Positions 28,181-37,285 of a stretch of DNA of 64,000 bases are shown one piece after another. Origin of the DNA: a virus; the IMG/VR virus record IMGVR_UViG_3300040801_003999, positions 126,001-190,000 of that record; one strand, written 5' to 3'. A program made the position numbers and the translations under genes. The notes beneath the pieces were generated by a model, which was not told where the DNA came from, searched no databases, and worked only from the letters and a program-made list of their open reading frames with translations. Every line of letters starts with the position of its first letter. Within the stretch, counting starts at the first letter, position 1.

Positions 28181-29422
28181 TTATTCGAATGATTTCATTT
28201 TGCTTAGCCACTCTTCGATATCATCATCATTGATTTGAACAGTAGCCATAACAGAATCAACAAACTCTTGATGTTTGTTCTTAAGTTTAAAGTTGTTTTT
28301 CAAATGCTTTTCTAGCTTTTTAGCGCGGTCTAGAGCGGTTTCATAATCCTCGTAAACCTTGCGCATTGCCGACTTAAAAGAATATTCAATCGGATAAGCC
28401 CACATTGCATCAGGCACGATAACTCCATCCCAAACAGCTTCTGGCTGTACTTTTTTAAGCTCATAATCAACAGATTCAAAAAGAATTTCTCGGTCAGGCC
28501 CGACAAGAAAATCTAGCAAGCCAGACCATCCGGTAGAAACAACAGGGAGTTTGTATTGCGCGGCTTCAAAGATAGGCAGACCAAAACCTTCGCCGTGAGT
28601 TGATGTAACATAACTCTTAATCTTATCATGATTATACAAACTACGAATCTCTTCTGTTTCCATATTACCATGAAGCAAGTAAACCTTACATTTCCTGTCA
28701 GGATATGCAGATAAAATATTTTTTAAACGCATTTCCGTGTGTTGTCTATCCATATAGCTATTTTTAGCTGATGATGTTTTAACAACAAGACCAACTTCGT
28801 CATTCTCAAATTCTTCGACGAACCATTTAATAGTATTATCTAGATTTTTACGAATACCCCACTGCGCCACTGTCAAGAAATTAAAATCATAATCAAGATC
28901 AATCTTAAGCTTTTTACGGGTTTTCTTCTCTAGGCCGTAGTTAACGACATCGATATCAACATTATTTCTAAAATTTGATATTTTTCGGCCAGTATTGCGA
29001 TCCACTGCTTCGTAGGTCGTTCTATTGAAAACTTCTTTCGCATGATTTGACACAACAATCATTTTTGTCAAACCCATCGTCTTTTCAATCCACTGCGGAG
29101 CCACTTTGGTTGTTTCAATGCCGGCCGTGTATAGAATATTTACTGGAGCGTAGTGTTCTACTTCATTGGGGATCGAGACCTGAAGAAAAATATCAAACTG
29201 ACCTCCTGATTTAATATATTGAATTGTTTTCTTAATTTTGTCGTCAACCCAATCTCGGAAATTATCGTCGTCTGTCAACCATGACGTACGACCCCAGCCG
29301 GTATTGATAATAAAAATATCTAAGTCATCACAAGTACGAAGAGCCTCTAGAGCAAATCTTGCCTGATAACCATATCCTGATTGGCTTAACACAGGTCCTT
29401 TTAATAGCACTTTTTTCTTCAT
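28181..29422 (-). CDS. Glycosyltransferase family 4
   Basis: 413 residues from ATG 29422, chosen for the AAGGAG 6 bases upstream. The N terminus has LKGPVLSQSGYGYQARFALEAL. The C-terminal domain shows the GT4 features NFLTVAQWGIRKNLDNTI, KSYVTSTHGEGFGLPIFEAAQYKLPVVSTGWSG (the E-x7-E motif region) and a long helical tail. It is a retaining-type GT-B enzyme; donor and acceptor unknown. Overlaps the upstream GT4 gene by 4 bases. Confidence 0.87.
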   Translation of the reverse strand: MKKKVLLKGPVLSQSGYGYQARFALEALRTCDDLDIFIINTGWGRTSWLTDDDNFRDWVDDKIKKTIQYIKSGGQFDIFLQVSIPNEVEHYAPVNILYTAGIETTKVAPQWIEKTMGLTKMIVVSNHAKEVFNRTTYEAVDRNTGRKISNFRNNVDIDVVNYGLEKKTRKKLKIDLDYDFNFLTVAQWGIRKNLDNTIKWFVEEFENDEVGLVVKTSSAKNSYMDRQHTEMRLKNILSAYPDRKCKVYLLHGNMETEEIRSLYNHDKIKSYVTSTHGEGFGLPIFEAAQYKLPVVSTGWSGLLDFLVGPDREILFESVDYELKKVQPEAVWDGVIVPDAMWAYPIEYSFKSAMRKVYEDYETALDRAKKLEKHLKNNFKLKNKHQEFVDSVMATVQINDDDIEEWLSKMKSFE

Positions 29423-30729
29423 GAAATCTCCTTGAGTGTCCATCGATTATACTTTTCGTTAGGCCAGCTTCCATGCTTCTCATGAACTTCTTTTAATAAA
29501 TTAGCCCATCTTTTTTTATACTTTTTAAAATTAAAGTTTTGCATAACATGAAGACGTCCGGCCGCGCCCCACAGTTGGCGCTCTTCTTCAGTTGTTTCGT
29601 ACATTCTACCAAGAGCAGCCACAACATCCTTCTCTGACAATCGGTCTTCGTAAATCCAAGGGACGTCTTGCGAACCAATCACTGCTTTTGAAACAGGTTT
29701 AATTGGAATGCCAAACTCCATACCTTTACTATCTCGAATTTGATCTTGTAGGCCACCCGTCTCAGTAGCAATTATCGGAGTTCCACATGCTAACGATTCA
29801 AGTGTGCTTAGACCGAATCCTTCGGCATCTGAGATATTCACGGTACAATCAGCCATATTGTACATCAAAGCAAGGTGCTTCATGTCAACTTTTTCTTGCG
29901 AAAGAACAACTTCGCCGTTAGTCAAATTCAAATGTCGGATGATCGACAAGAGGTCTTGACCATTCTGATCTCTCGGGTCTGTATGCATCAGCAGACAAGC
30001 CTTATCGTGCGCATCATACTCGTCAAGAAAAGACTTAAACCAAAAGATAAGCGAGCCAGTTTGTTTTCTTCGAGCATTTCGACTATTGAAGAAGAAAACA
30101 AACCTATCTTTCGACATTTCAGGCATTACGTCATGCTTGAATGCTTTTATATCCTCTTCTTCGTCAATGGGCTGAAAAATTTCCGTATCTACAGAATGCG
30201 GAAGATATTCCTTGTACACATCTTCCGACGAAACCTTTTCGACGATATCCTGAGTAAGCTTAGAGATGCTCACAATAGCATCCGTAGAATTGTAGTACGG
30301 CTCATTAAAGTATGGAACGGGATAATTGTCCCAAACATGATAGTAGACCATTGGGATATTCGCTCGGATCTCGTCTTCCATGTCCCAAAGCCAAGTATAG
30401 AAACGAGGATCAGTCATGAACCACATGATATCAGGCTTTTCTGTTCTCATAATTGAACGGATAATTTCCGGATTACCATATCCGTCAACCGGATAAATCG
30501 TCCAATTGTCATAACCAGATGGTTTAAGCGGATTGTAATCTTGATGCTTGATTGCACCGCCGAGACTCACAACTTCAAAGTCATCAGACTCCAGCAAGCC
30601 CTCTATAATGTACTTGGTTTGTGTACCAACGCCAGAAGGGGAAAGCGGGTGATCACTAATTGTCAAAACTTTAATCTTTTCTTTAGAAAGTTTTTCTAAA
30701 GCACTCTTTTTCTTTTTTACTTTTTTCAT
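29419..30729 (-). CDS. Glycosyltransferase family 4
   Basis: 436 residues. Lys-rich N terminus, then ISDHPLSPSGVGTQTKYIIEGLL (acceptor domain), VYYHVWDNYPVPYFN, SISKLTQDIVEKV, YLPHSVDTEIFQP, FVFFFNSRNARRKQTG, and VNISDAEGFGLSTLESLACGTPIIATETGGLQDQI, which carries the full E-x7-E motif of GT4. First gene of the operon downstream of a candidate promoter with a palindrome at its start site. Confidence 0.9.
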   Translation of the reverse strand: MKKVKKKKSALEKLSKEKIKVLTISDHPLSPSGVGTQTKYIIEGLLESDDFEVVSLGGAIKHQDYNPLKPSGYDNWTIYPVDGYGNPEIIRSIMRTEKPDIMWFMTDPRFYTWLWDMEDEIRANIPMVYYHVWDNYPVPYFNEPYYNSTDAIVSISKLTQDIVEKVSSEDVYKEYLPHSVDTEIFQPIDEEEDIKAFKHDVMPEMSKDRFVFFFNSRNARRKQTGSLIFWFKSFLDEYDAHDKACLLMHTDPRDQNGQDLLSIIRHLNLTNGEVVLSQEKVDMKHLALMYNMADCTVNISDAEGFGLSTLESLACGTPIIATETGGLQDQIRDSKGMEFGIPIKPVSKAVIGSQDVPWIYEDRLSEKDVVAALGRMYETTEEERQLWGAAGRLHVMQNFNFKKYKKRWANLLKEVHEKHGSWPNEKYNRWTLKEIS

Positions 30730-30735
30730 ATTGCC

Positions 30736-30757
30736 TCTCTATGAAGTTCCATAGAGA
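30736..30757. repeat. 8-bp inverted repeat at a start site (possible operator)
   Basis: TCTCTATG and CATAGAGA flank a 6-base loop exactly. The repeat lies at the predicted transcription start of the promoter at 30759-30787 and touches the AGAGAGG ribosome binding site of the 436-residue glycosyltransferase. It could be a repressor operator or an RNA hairpin that hides the site. Inference. Confidence 0.5.
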
Positions 30758-30758
30758 A

Positions 30759-30787
30759 ACTATAACATTTTTTTCAAGCTTTGTTAA
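30759..30787 (-). promoter_or_regulatory. Sigma70-like promoter
   Basis: On the minus strand TTAACA, 17 bases, TATAGT. It would start transcription near 30752, ahead of the GT4-GT4 operon. The -35 box lies in the end of the nuclease gene. Confidence 0.5.
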
Positions 30788-31631
30788 TAGAATCATAATA
30801 TTTTTTACAATCGCAATATTCTTCTTTGCAACCCTTCACTCTCGGATATTTATGGCTTATATATGCAGAATAGCACAACGATTTCATGGCTCGTTGTAAT
30901 TCGGTAAGGTCTTTTTCTGTATAAGAAATATCGGTAGAATATATTTCTCTATCTTCATGCCTAAAAAACATATATGATGCCCGAAGTTTCGACATAGGTA
31001 TATCATTCAAAAGAGAGTAGAATATCATGTATGTCAAGAGCTGGAATGTTTTTGATTTCTTGTTTTCAAGAACCCAAGACGACCAGCCTTTATTAGTGGT
31101 CTTCAGATCTATTAGATAGTACAGATCCCCGCATTTTATAACGATATCTATATATCCTATAAATCGAACATCAAATTCTTCAAATTCGATGAACGGAACT
31201 AGAGTGTTGATCTCATATTCAATATCGATAAGCTCAAAATCCCCATATTCCTTTTTAAACTTATGAAAAAAGTCGAGAACCATCTCTTTTAAGTTAGAGG
31301 CTTTTTCTAAAAATAAGTCGGGGTCTAACTCAGCGCCTTCAGACTTAGCTAAATCTAGTTCTCGCTTGATAACCTTAAGATATACCTCTTGGACATCTTT
31401 GTCCTCGAAAGGTTCTCCCAGAGCATTTTTCAGCAAAGCCCACTGGCTGGCTTCGTGAAGCGCGGTGCCGGTGACAGTCCATTCATTTGATATATAGGGA
31501 ATTTTTTTGGCAACAGAAATCAAGTAATGTAAATGCGGACATTCTATCCAATTACTTATCTGACTATAAGAAATTTTAATCTCAGGCTTTTTGCCGAAAA
31601 TTTTTCTATATACATGACTTACATTAGTCAT
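30774..31631 (-). CDS. PD-(D/E)XK nuclease, Cas4/AddB-like with iron-sulfur cysteines
   Basis: 285 residues. RecB-family core: GTALHE with His59, GYIDIVI with Asp162, LIDLKTT with Asp175 and Lys177, and QLLTYMIFY. Four cysteines are placed as in Cas4 and AddB [4Fe-4S] nucleases: Cys31 in the N-terminal WIECPHLHY, and Cys268, Cys273, Cys275 at the extreme C terminus. It should be a single-strand exonuclease in recombination or replication. No cas1 or cas2 or repeat array is present. It overlaps the 100-residue gene upstream by 4 bases. Confidence 0.87.
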   Translation of the reverse strand: MTNVSHVYRKIFGKKPEIKISYSQISNWIECPHLHYLISVAKKIPYISNEWTVTGTALHEASQWALLKNALGEPFEDKDVQEVYLKVIKRELDLAKSEGAELDPDLFLEKASNLKEMVLDFFHKFKKEYGDFELIDIEYEINTLVPFIEFEEFDVRFIGYIDIVIKCGDLYYLIDLKTTNKGWSSWVLENKKSKTFQLLTYMIFYSLLNDIPMSKLRASYMFFRHEDREIYSTDISYTEKDLTELQRAMKSLCYSAYISHKYPRVKGCKEEYCDCKKYYDSINKA

Positions 31632-31930
31632 TTTTCCTCGTCATCTTTGGTTTGTTTTCTGGAGGTTGTTCTGGTCTTCTTTGGCTCTGGTTTTTGATTT
31701 AATACAACAGAGAAGACCCATTCTCCTTCAACATCTTCGTCGGGATTAGATACTATAGTATCATTTCTCAAGAGCGAAGTCAAGACAACTTCTTCAGCCA
31801 ACTTATCATCTTCCATCACATAATTAAAGACTTTTTGAGCATTAATTCTTTGCTTAACAGCTGACTTTTCAAGATTAACTTTCACACTCAAAGTTTTGTT
31901 TTTTTTGTCTAGTTTTTTTGTGACTTTCAT
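31628..31930 (-). CDS. Small basic protein next to the nuclease, unknown
   Basis: 100 residues. A charged N terminus (MKVTKKLDKKNKTLSVKVNLE) and a Lys/Arg-rich tail (KKTRTTSRKQTKDDEEK) flank a short alpha-beta middle, VEGEWVFSVVLNQ. It may be a nucleic acid-binding accessory of the nuclease, but no domain is recognised. Confidence 0.5.
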   Translation of the reverse strand: MKVTKKLDKKNKTLSVKVNLEKSAVKQRINAQKVFNYVMEDDKLAEEVVLTSLLRNDTIVSNPDEDVEGEWVFSVVLNQKPEPKKTRTTSRKQTKDDEEK

Positions 31931-31940
31931 TCGATTAGCC

Positions 31941-32588
31941 TCAGTTTAGTAGTTTAGTAATGATTTCATATACACTTGGTGATATTTCCTTCACTTCTTG
32001 CGAAGATTGCAGAAAGAAATATTCGAACCCGACCGCCCAATATTCTCGTAAAGAAGTGATTGAATAAGGGTTTAGAAATAGTCCAATAATTAACTCATTA
32101 AGGTTGTCGTACCCAACTTCTCTATACAAGAAATCGTCAACTCTTTGAGAAAATTTGACCTCGTCTTCAAAAAAATCAGGTACGATGATACCATTGTATT
32201 CTAAATAGTCGGACAGAATCATTTTTTTTCTTTTAAATTCATGCTCGATGCTGCTGTTGTTGTATATTTCATCAAAATGAGTAAACTCAACAGCGTGAGC
32301 AATTTCGTGAACGATATCATCCAGAAGGTCCTCTTCCGAAGACTGATTGTTTGATATGTACATCACATTGTCATGAAACATTGCATTCATCTGTTTATCA
32401 ACTAAAAACGAATAGTCCCCAACAAATATAGATTCTATATCTGCAACAAATCTATCAGGAATTATGGATTCAATTTTGTAAATAACAGAATCAAGATCAA
32501 TAGGTTTCAAGAATTCATCATGTATTCTGATAGGTACTGCGCCAAACATCTTCCGGTTTCTTTCGTTAATATATTTAAACAAACTCAT
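31941..32588 (-). CDS. Zinc metallopeptidase-like protein (HEIAH)
   Basis: 215 residues. DIVHEIAHAVEF at about 91-102 is a clear HExxH zinc site (His94, Glu95, His98) in a helix, with a preceding beta-strand MFHDNVMYISN. A third ligand is probably a later Glu/Asp such as in SDYLEYNG. No signal peptide. The overlap of 4 bases with the PIN-PhoH gene suggests coupling. Substrate unknown. Confidence 0.7.
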   Translation of the reverse strand: MSLFKYINERNRKMFGAVPIRIHDEFLKPIDLDSVIYKIESIIPDRFVADIESIFVGDYSFLVDKQMNAMFHDNVMYISNNQSSEEDLLDDIVHEIAHAVEFTHFDEIYNNSSIEHEFKRKKMILSDYLEYNGIIVPDFFEDEVKFSQRVDDFLYREVGYDNLNELIIGLFLNPYSITSLREYWAVGFEYFFLQSSQEVKEISPSVYEIITKLLN

Positions 32589-33814
32589 AATTTCTTCGCG
32601 GCCAAATCAGCTAGAGGTGAACGTTCGCCTTTAATTAGTCTACAATGACCCGTTAAATCAGATTTCATGAGTTTTTTAGCAGCATACATCAGTCCATTCG
32701 TCTCGCTGTTAACATCAGGGTTGTCAATCTGTTCGATGTCTCCTGTGAAAATAATTTTCGTATCTTCGCCGGCGCGCGTCAAGATGGTCTTAACTTCGTG
32801 AGGAGTCAAATTCTGCGCCTCGTCGATGATAATAAAGGCATTGTTAATAGACCTCCCTCGAATGTACGGAAGAGCTTCAATTTCAATCTTTCCTTTGTTG
32901 AGCCACTTCGCAATACTCATTTTATCGCGTGCGAGGACCTCTAAATTATCAAAAATAGGCTGCACCCATGGACGCATCTTCTCTTCTAGAGTTCCCGGCA
33001 AAAAGCCAATCCCTTTACCCATCTCCTGAATAGGTCTCGAAACAATAACTTTGTCATACATTTTTCCGCCATGTCTTTCATGGACTTGGTTGAGTCCGGC
33101 AGCTAAAGCCAAAATAGTTTTTCCAGATCCGGCCTGACCTACGATTGTTACCATTTCGACATCAGGGTCCATAAGAAGATCTGTGGCTAAATTTTGTTCG
33201 AAATTGCGAGGACCTGTTTTATCCCAAATTTTCTCGTAATAGGGCACCTTAACAAATTGTTGCTCCCATTCTTTGAACCTATAAGCGACACGACGCTTTC
33301 TGTCGTACGATTCTAAGATTACAAACTGATTAGGATAATAGTCAACACCTAAATCTTCCGGCGAGACAAATTGCTCCGAGTAGAATTGATCAAAAAAAGA
33401 ATCTTCGACATTCCGTATCAGCTTAAAGCCATCATATTCTTCATCTTCCTTTATTATTGCTGAATTGCGCGGTTCTTCTGTTTCTATCTCTAGAGCGCAA
33501 GACTTAATCGCGAAATTCAAATCGCTGGTCACTAAAATAACATCTAAATCTCGTATTTGAGAAAGAATAATGTTATCTGGAGATTCTTGGGACAAGTTTT
33601 CGACTTTCGTATACTCAATTTGGCCTTGCTCTTGTGCTTCTTTAATATTCCGTATTGCCTTGCGGGCTTGATACCCCACTTTTAAATTCTTCTTCAAGTT
33701 GTCCAGCTCTTCTATCACTTTTATGGGAATAATGCATTTTTCTCCTCTGTAGTTGTCCAACACATTTGGATTGTCAATAAAGCAATTTGTGTCAAAAGCA
33801 AAGCTCTTTTTCAT
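32585..33814 (-). CDS. phoH: PIN-PhoH2-type ATPase/ribonuclease
   Basis: 409 residues. N-terminal PIN nuclease: FDTNCFIDN with Asp8, VIEELDNL with Glu35/Glu36, and VTSDLNFA with Asp98. C-terminal PhoH RecA-like ATPase: Walker A GQAGSGKT at 226-233, SRPIQEMGKGIGFLPGTLEEKM, Walker B FIIIDEAQN at 327-335, and GDIEQIDNP. The same fusion in bacteria is an RNA helicase/RNase. PhoH genes are frequent in large marine phages. First gene of the nuclease operon. Confidence 0.92.
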   Translation of the reverse strand: MKKSFAFDTNCFIDNPNVLDNYRGEKCIIPIKVIEELDNLKKNLKVGYQARKAIRNIKEAQEQGQIEYTKVENLSQESPDNIILSQIRDLDVILVTSDLNFAIKSCALEIETEEPRNSAIIKEDEEYDGFKLIRNVEDSFFDQFYSEQFVSPEDLGVDYYPNQFVILESYDRKRRVAYRFKEWEQQFVKVPYYEKIWDKTGPRNFEQNLATDLLMDPDVEMVTIVGQAGSGKTILALAAGLNQVHERHGGKMYDKVIVSRPIQEMGKGIGFLPGTLEEKMRPWVQPIFDNLEVLARDKMSIAKWLNKGKIEIEALPYIRGRSINNAFIIIDEAQNLTPHEVKTILTRAGEDTKIIFTGDIEQIDNPDVNSETNGLMYAAKKLMKSDLTGHCRLIKGERSPLADLAAKKL

Positions 33815-33954
33815 TTAAACTAATCTCCGTAATAAAGCGGGCATTACATTTTAAATAGTGTCCGAAATCTTGTTGTCTAGCCACAATATTTATTTTTTAA
33901 TAATTGCAAAAACATAGTTAGAACATATACTCAAATCACTAAGAGGAAAAACTA
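33815..33954. other. Divergent intergenic region (about 140 bases)
   Basis: Separates the leftward PIN-PhoH operon from the rightward protease gene. It holds a good plus-strand promoter (see 33904-33931). On the minus strand a weak candidate is TAGACA, 16 bases, TATTTA (boxes about 33860-33887) for phoH. Confidence 0.5.
33904..33931 (+). promoter_or_regulatory. Sigma70-like promoter for the plus-strand protease
   Basis: TTGCAA at 33904-33909, 16 bases, TATACT at 33926-33931; ATG is 24 bases further, after an AAGAGG ribosome binding site. Rightward, against the surrounding operons. Confidence 0.6.
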
Positions 33955-34680
33955 ATGAAATATTTTGATCTAAGATTTGTGATAATCTTATTATTCATCG
34001 GAGGCCTTTCTTGTTCTTCTAATCACTTCCGAACAACTGATAACATTAGCCCTTCCCAAACTCGAAAAAATATCCTAGAATCTCAAAAAAGCTTCATACA
34101 GTTCGAAGCAAAACTAACAGAAGATATTGTGGTGGGGTATGGCTCAGGATTCATAGTAAGTTCCAACGAATATGGAAGCTATATCATGACAGCGGCCCAT
34201 GTATGCCTCTTACCCGAAATAATTGAACTGAATCGCGGAATTCCAACCGTACTGAACATAAAAAATTACGAAAACGAAATTACTGATGATGTTACTATAC
34301 ATTATACCGACATCGACAACGACATTTGTGTAGTAAAGACCAAAAAGTTCAAAAACAAAAAATCAGTAGATATAGCCCAATACCAAATAGAAAAAGGCGC
34401 TGAAATCTATGCGATAACAGCGCCTCGTGGCGTTTCATATCTCGAATATATGACCGTGCCTTTTCATGAGGGTTTCTTTCTAGGAAAGAAATCAGAATCT
34501 GAAAACATTTATTCACTCCGTATTTCTTATGGTAGTTCGGGAGGCATGATAATCTCCAAGCGAGGAGAAGTCGTAGGGATTGTTCAAAGTAAACTAGGAT
34601 TTGAAGATTTAGACCAGTTTGATGAATTGACAATCAGTCCTCCTCTTCAGGCAATCAAGAAAGCTGAAAGGAGTTTCTAA
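33955..34680 (+). CDS. Exported trypsin-like serine protease (possible lipoprotein), plus-strand moron-like gene
   Basis: 241 residues. N-terminal signal: Lys/Arg then hydrophobic FVIILLFIGGLSC; Cys20 could be lipidated, but position -3 is Gly, so the lipobox is imperfect. Chymotrypsin-fold triad: His82 in MTAAHVC, Asp123 in DIDNDICVVK, and Ser195 in YGSSGGMII, followed by EVVGIV. A GSGF turn precedes the His. Related to HtrA/DegP-type protease domains without PDZ. Single gene with its own promoter, flanked by leftward operons; its stop overlaps the neighbour's end by 4 bases. It would act in the cell envelope, perhaps for host modification or superinfection control; that is inference. Confidence 0.82.
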   Translation: MKYFDLRFVIILLFIGGLSCSSNHFRTTDNISPSQTRKNILESQKSFIQFEAKLTEDIVVGYGSGFIVSSNEYGSYIMTAAHVCLLPEIIELNRGIPTVLNIKNYENEITDDVTIHYTDIDNDICVVKTKKFKNKKSVDIAQYQIEKGAEIYAITAPRGVSYLEYMTVPFHEGFFLGKKSESENIYSLRISYGSSGGMIISKRGEVVGIVQSKLGFEDLDQFDELTISPPLQAIKKAERSF

Positions 34681-35342
34681 AGATCTTCAGGCAATTTGTC
34701 ATAATACTTCGGGTCTTCAGCTAAGTGATCCATCGCAATTTCTTTTGCTAGGTCGTAATCATTGGTGTGTTCGTACTCGACTTCAATTCCTTTTTTGAGT
34801 TGCTCTGAATCAAAATCACTCTCGGACTTAAAGTCAGCAGTGCCACCAAATAGCTCATTATGTTTTCTAACAACTACCGGAACGAAAGAGACAAGAACCT
34901 TCATGCCATTGACCAATTCGTACATCAAGTAGTCTGTAACTCCATCAGTTTTAAACCAATTTTCGCCCTCATTAGACCATCCAGATGCCAACCTAAGAAG
35001 CTCGTCAAAATCAATGCGATTGTACTCATTCATTGATTGCTTAATCAATTCTTTTTCATCCGAAGCAAGAAAATATATATCTTCTGTCGGAATCTCTGTA
35101 GAATAAAGAGTTGAGGAGTTGAAAAAACTTTCCTGATCGTCGAGATCAATATAGAAGAATACTCTCGGGACCATACTTGTATTCCATTCATTTTTTGAAT
35201 GCGGATTTGCGTTCCTTTGAGCTTCTAGAGGATCCAAAACCAATTCAGGCTTATCAGAATCCGTAAAATGAAAAATTGTTGTCATTTCCTTCACAGAACT
35301 TTCTTCTATAAAGCGACGAAAATTTTCAAACAGTTCTTTCAT
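34677..35342 (-). CDS. Putative internal head protein with capsid-targeting-like N terminus; C-terminal DUF5661-like segment
   Basis: 221 residues. MKELFENFRRFIEESSV matches the recurring N terminus described in the findings; FIEE|S is a fitting prohead-protease site. The middle starts TTIFHFTDSDKPELVLDP and continues PRVFFYID and STEIPTEDIYFL, a layout that looks like some ADP-ribosyltransferase-fold or toxin-like domains, but no catalytic triad can be confirmed. The C terminus GIEVEYEHTNDYDLAKEIAMDH is the DUF5661-type block seen in many phage proteins. No clear ribosome binding site. If packaged, it would be an injected effector. Confidence 0.7.
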   Translation of the reverse strand: MKELFENFRRFIEESSVKEMTTIFHFTDSDKPELVLDPLEAQRNANPHSKNEWNTSMVPRVFFYIDLDDQESFFNSSTLYSTEIPTEDIYFLASDEKELIKQSMNEYNRIDFDELLRLASGWSNEGENWFKTDGVTDYLMYELVNGMKVLVSFVPVVVRKHNELFGGTADFKSESDFDSEQLKKGIEVEYEHTNDYDLAKEIAMDHLAEDPKYYDKLPEDL

Positions 35343-35352
35343 GACGTTATAA

Positions 35353-36240
35353 CTATACGGCGACCGGAGCTTTAATCGCAGGAAAATGATTATAATTTAC
35401 TAATTTGATGTGTTCGTGTTTAAAATCATCAATGTCTATAATTGATTTATCCAGCACAAGCTTTGGAGGCTTGTATTTATGCGTGCTTCTGCTTAGTTGC
35501 TCTTTTACTTGGTCTAAGTGATTCTTATATATATGAAGGTCGCCGAAGCTATGAATGAATCGACCGGGCTTCAAACCAGTCACTTGAGCAATCATATACG
35601 TTAGAAGTGAATAAGATGCAATATTGAACGGAACTCCGAGAAACGCGTCAGCGCTTCGTTGATAGAGATGACAATCGAGATACTCGCCCTTCCTCACATA
35701 GAATTGAAACAGGATGTGGCATGGCTGAAGGGCCATGTCGGGCAAATCGCCGACATTCCAAGCAGAAACGATATGACGACGAGATGTTGGATTATCGTTT
35801 ATAGACTTGATAACATTTTGGATTTGGTCGATTTCTAGTGGATATGTTTCAACGTGATAATTGAAATCATACCTATCCTCCTCTCCCCACACATAATCGA
35901 TTTCATCTTTTTGTTTCCATCTCCTCCACTGCTTTCCATATACAGGTCCGAGTTCTCCATCTTTATCGGCCCATTCATCCCAGATATGAGTTTTGTTTTT
36001 CTGAAGGTATTCAATGTTCGTGTTGCCGCCCAAGAACCAGAGCAGCTCTGTTACAACTCCATTCCAATACAACTTCTTTGTTGTGAGAGCTGGAAAGTGG
36101 TTGGAGATGTCAAATTCGTTTTGGTAACCGAAGACTGAAATCGTCCCAGTACCAGTCCGATCTTGGCGCTCTTCTCCATTCTCTAGGATATATTCCAAAA
36201 ATTTCTTGTAGGTGTGATCAAAATCAACGTAATACGACAT
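35353..36240 (-). CDS. thyA: Thymidylate synthase
   Basis: 295 residues. Converts dUMP to dTMP with methylene-tetrahydrofolate. Landmarks: [11 protein letters not shown], the WGVV-type [23 protein letters not shown], the catalytic Cys in [29 protein letters not shown] and a C-terminal hydrophobic end. The ATG at 36240 is preceded by GAGG at 6 bases; a TTG one codon earlier is less likely. It overlaps the upstream glycosyltransferase by 17 bases. Confidence 0.96.
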   Translation of the reverse strand: MSYYVDFDHTYKKFLEYILENGEERQDRTGTGTISVFGYQNEFDISNHFPALTTKKLYWNGVVTELLWFLGGNTNIEYLQKNKTHIWDEWADKDGELGPVYGKQWRRWKQKDEIDYVWGEEDRYDFNYHVETYPLEIDQIQNVIKSINDNPTSRRHIVSAWNVGDLPDMALQPCHILFQFYVRKGEYLDCHLYQRSADAFLGVPFNIASYSLLTYMIAQVTGLKPGRFIHSFGDLHIYKNHLDQVKEQLSRSTHKYKPPKLVLDKSIIDIDDFKHEHIKLVNYNHFPAIKAPVAV

Positions 36241-37111
36241 CAAGAACCTCTTGCAATCTTTTATGGGATGTGTGATCTTTTAAGAATCGCTGATAGCCAT
36301 TCTCAGTCATCTTTGAAATTATGTTCGGGTTTTGCAACAAACCTTTGACTTTTTTAACCATCTCTTCGGATGTCTTAAAAGTGACTATTTCTTTATCTGT
36401 ATAATATTCTTCGATTCCGGGATGATATTCAGTCACTAGCAGAGTTTTTAATGCAGGAACTTCGAACAGACGAGCTTTCATCTGCGTTTCATTATTGTGT
36501 GGGTTCTTACTGAAGTTCAATGAAATTTTTGAAGAAGAAATCACGAGGCACATATCCTCAAAAGAAAGAGGTGCAGACTCATTGTACTCAACTCTTATAC
36601 CAGCATCTTCAAGGGCGAGGATGTAATCTTCTCGCTCGGCGGTCATAGCACCTATAAAACAAACATCTCTTGTTTTAAAATCTGTTGGCACATGCACCGT
36701 AGGGTTCGCATGCCAGTTCGAAAGAATTGCATTATCATAACCAAGCTCTTTATACTTATCAGCGAACACTGGTTCTGTTGTCACAACATAGTTGAAATCT
36801 AGACATGTCTGCGTCGAAAAATCCCAGAACCTCCAACTATCATCACAAAACCAATTCAATGTTGTGATATCCGGAGATGAGGACCATTTTTGCAATTGGG
36901 CAGTTGATGGTTCTTTAAAGTTTGGATTCCCCGTCAAAATACAGAAAATAAGACGATATTTGCTAGCATCGATCTCTTTAGGATTATCTCGGAACGTGTC
37001 AAATAGGTCTACCGAATAACCCATTTCAAGCAGTGGCAGATAAAAATTCCAGAAACTAAGGTCGAACCGACCTCTGTAAGTTTTTGGAGCGACCAGCAGT
37101 ATATCCTTCAT
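36224..37111 (-). CDS. Glycosyltransferase, CgeB-like (GT-B)
   Basis: 295 residues. [38 protein letters not shown]-terminal strands, [14 protein letters not shown], then [24 protein letters not shown] as entry to the second domain, [34 protein letters not shown] with an Arg-Glu rich donor motif, and a C-terminal [17 protein letters not shown]. This is the second CgeB-type enzyme in the window. It overlaps thyA, far from the main glycosyl block. Confidence 0.8.
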   Translation of the reverse strand: MKDILLVAPKTYRGRFDLSFWNFYLPLLEMGYSVDLFDTFRDNPKEIDASKYRLIFCILTGNPNFKEPSTAQLQKWSSSPDITTLNWFCDDSWRFWDFSTQTCLDFNYVVTTEPVFADKYKELGYDNAILSNWHANPTVHVPTDFKTRDVCFIGAMTAEREDYILALEDAGIRVEYNESAPLSFEDMCLVISSSKISLNFSKNPHNNETQMKARLFEVPALKTLLVTEYHPGIEEYYTDKEIVTFKTSEEMVKKVKGLLQNPNIISKMTENGYQRFLKDHTSHKRLQEVLDVVLR

Positions 37112-37284
37112 TTTTCCTCCCCTTTGGGTTCTTCTTTCTCAAACTTTTCTTCGATTACCTTTTTAACATAAAAAAAGTAGGTTTCGACTCCATTAGTCGC
37201 TGTTGTTACAGCAACCTTTTTAACGAACTCTTTACCTACCTCCTTCATAAATCCTTTCAAAGTTTCTTCTAGAATAGTATTCAC
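37108..37284 (-). CDS. Small protein (58 residues), GTG start
   Basis: GTG at 37282-37284 with a GGGAG ribosome binding site; ends TGA overlapping the ATG of the glycosyltransferase (ATGA). Sequence begins with MNTILEETLKGF and ends EEPKGEEK; mostly helical and charged, with VETYFFYVKKVIEEKF. The tight coupling and ribosome binding site make it a likely real gene. Function unknown. Confidence 0.65.
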   Translation of the reverse strand: MNTILEETLKGFMKEVGKEFVKKVAVTTATNGVETYFFYVKKVIEEKFEKEEPKGEEK

Positions 37285-37285
37285 A

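Noticed and set aside
30774-31631. Part of a CRISPR-Cas system because of the Cas4-like nuclease
   Set aside because: No repeat-spacer array and no other cas gene in the window.
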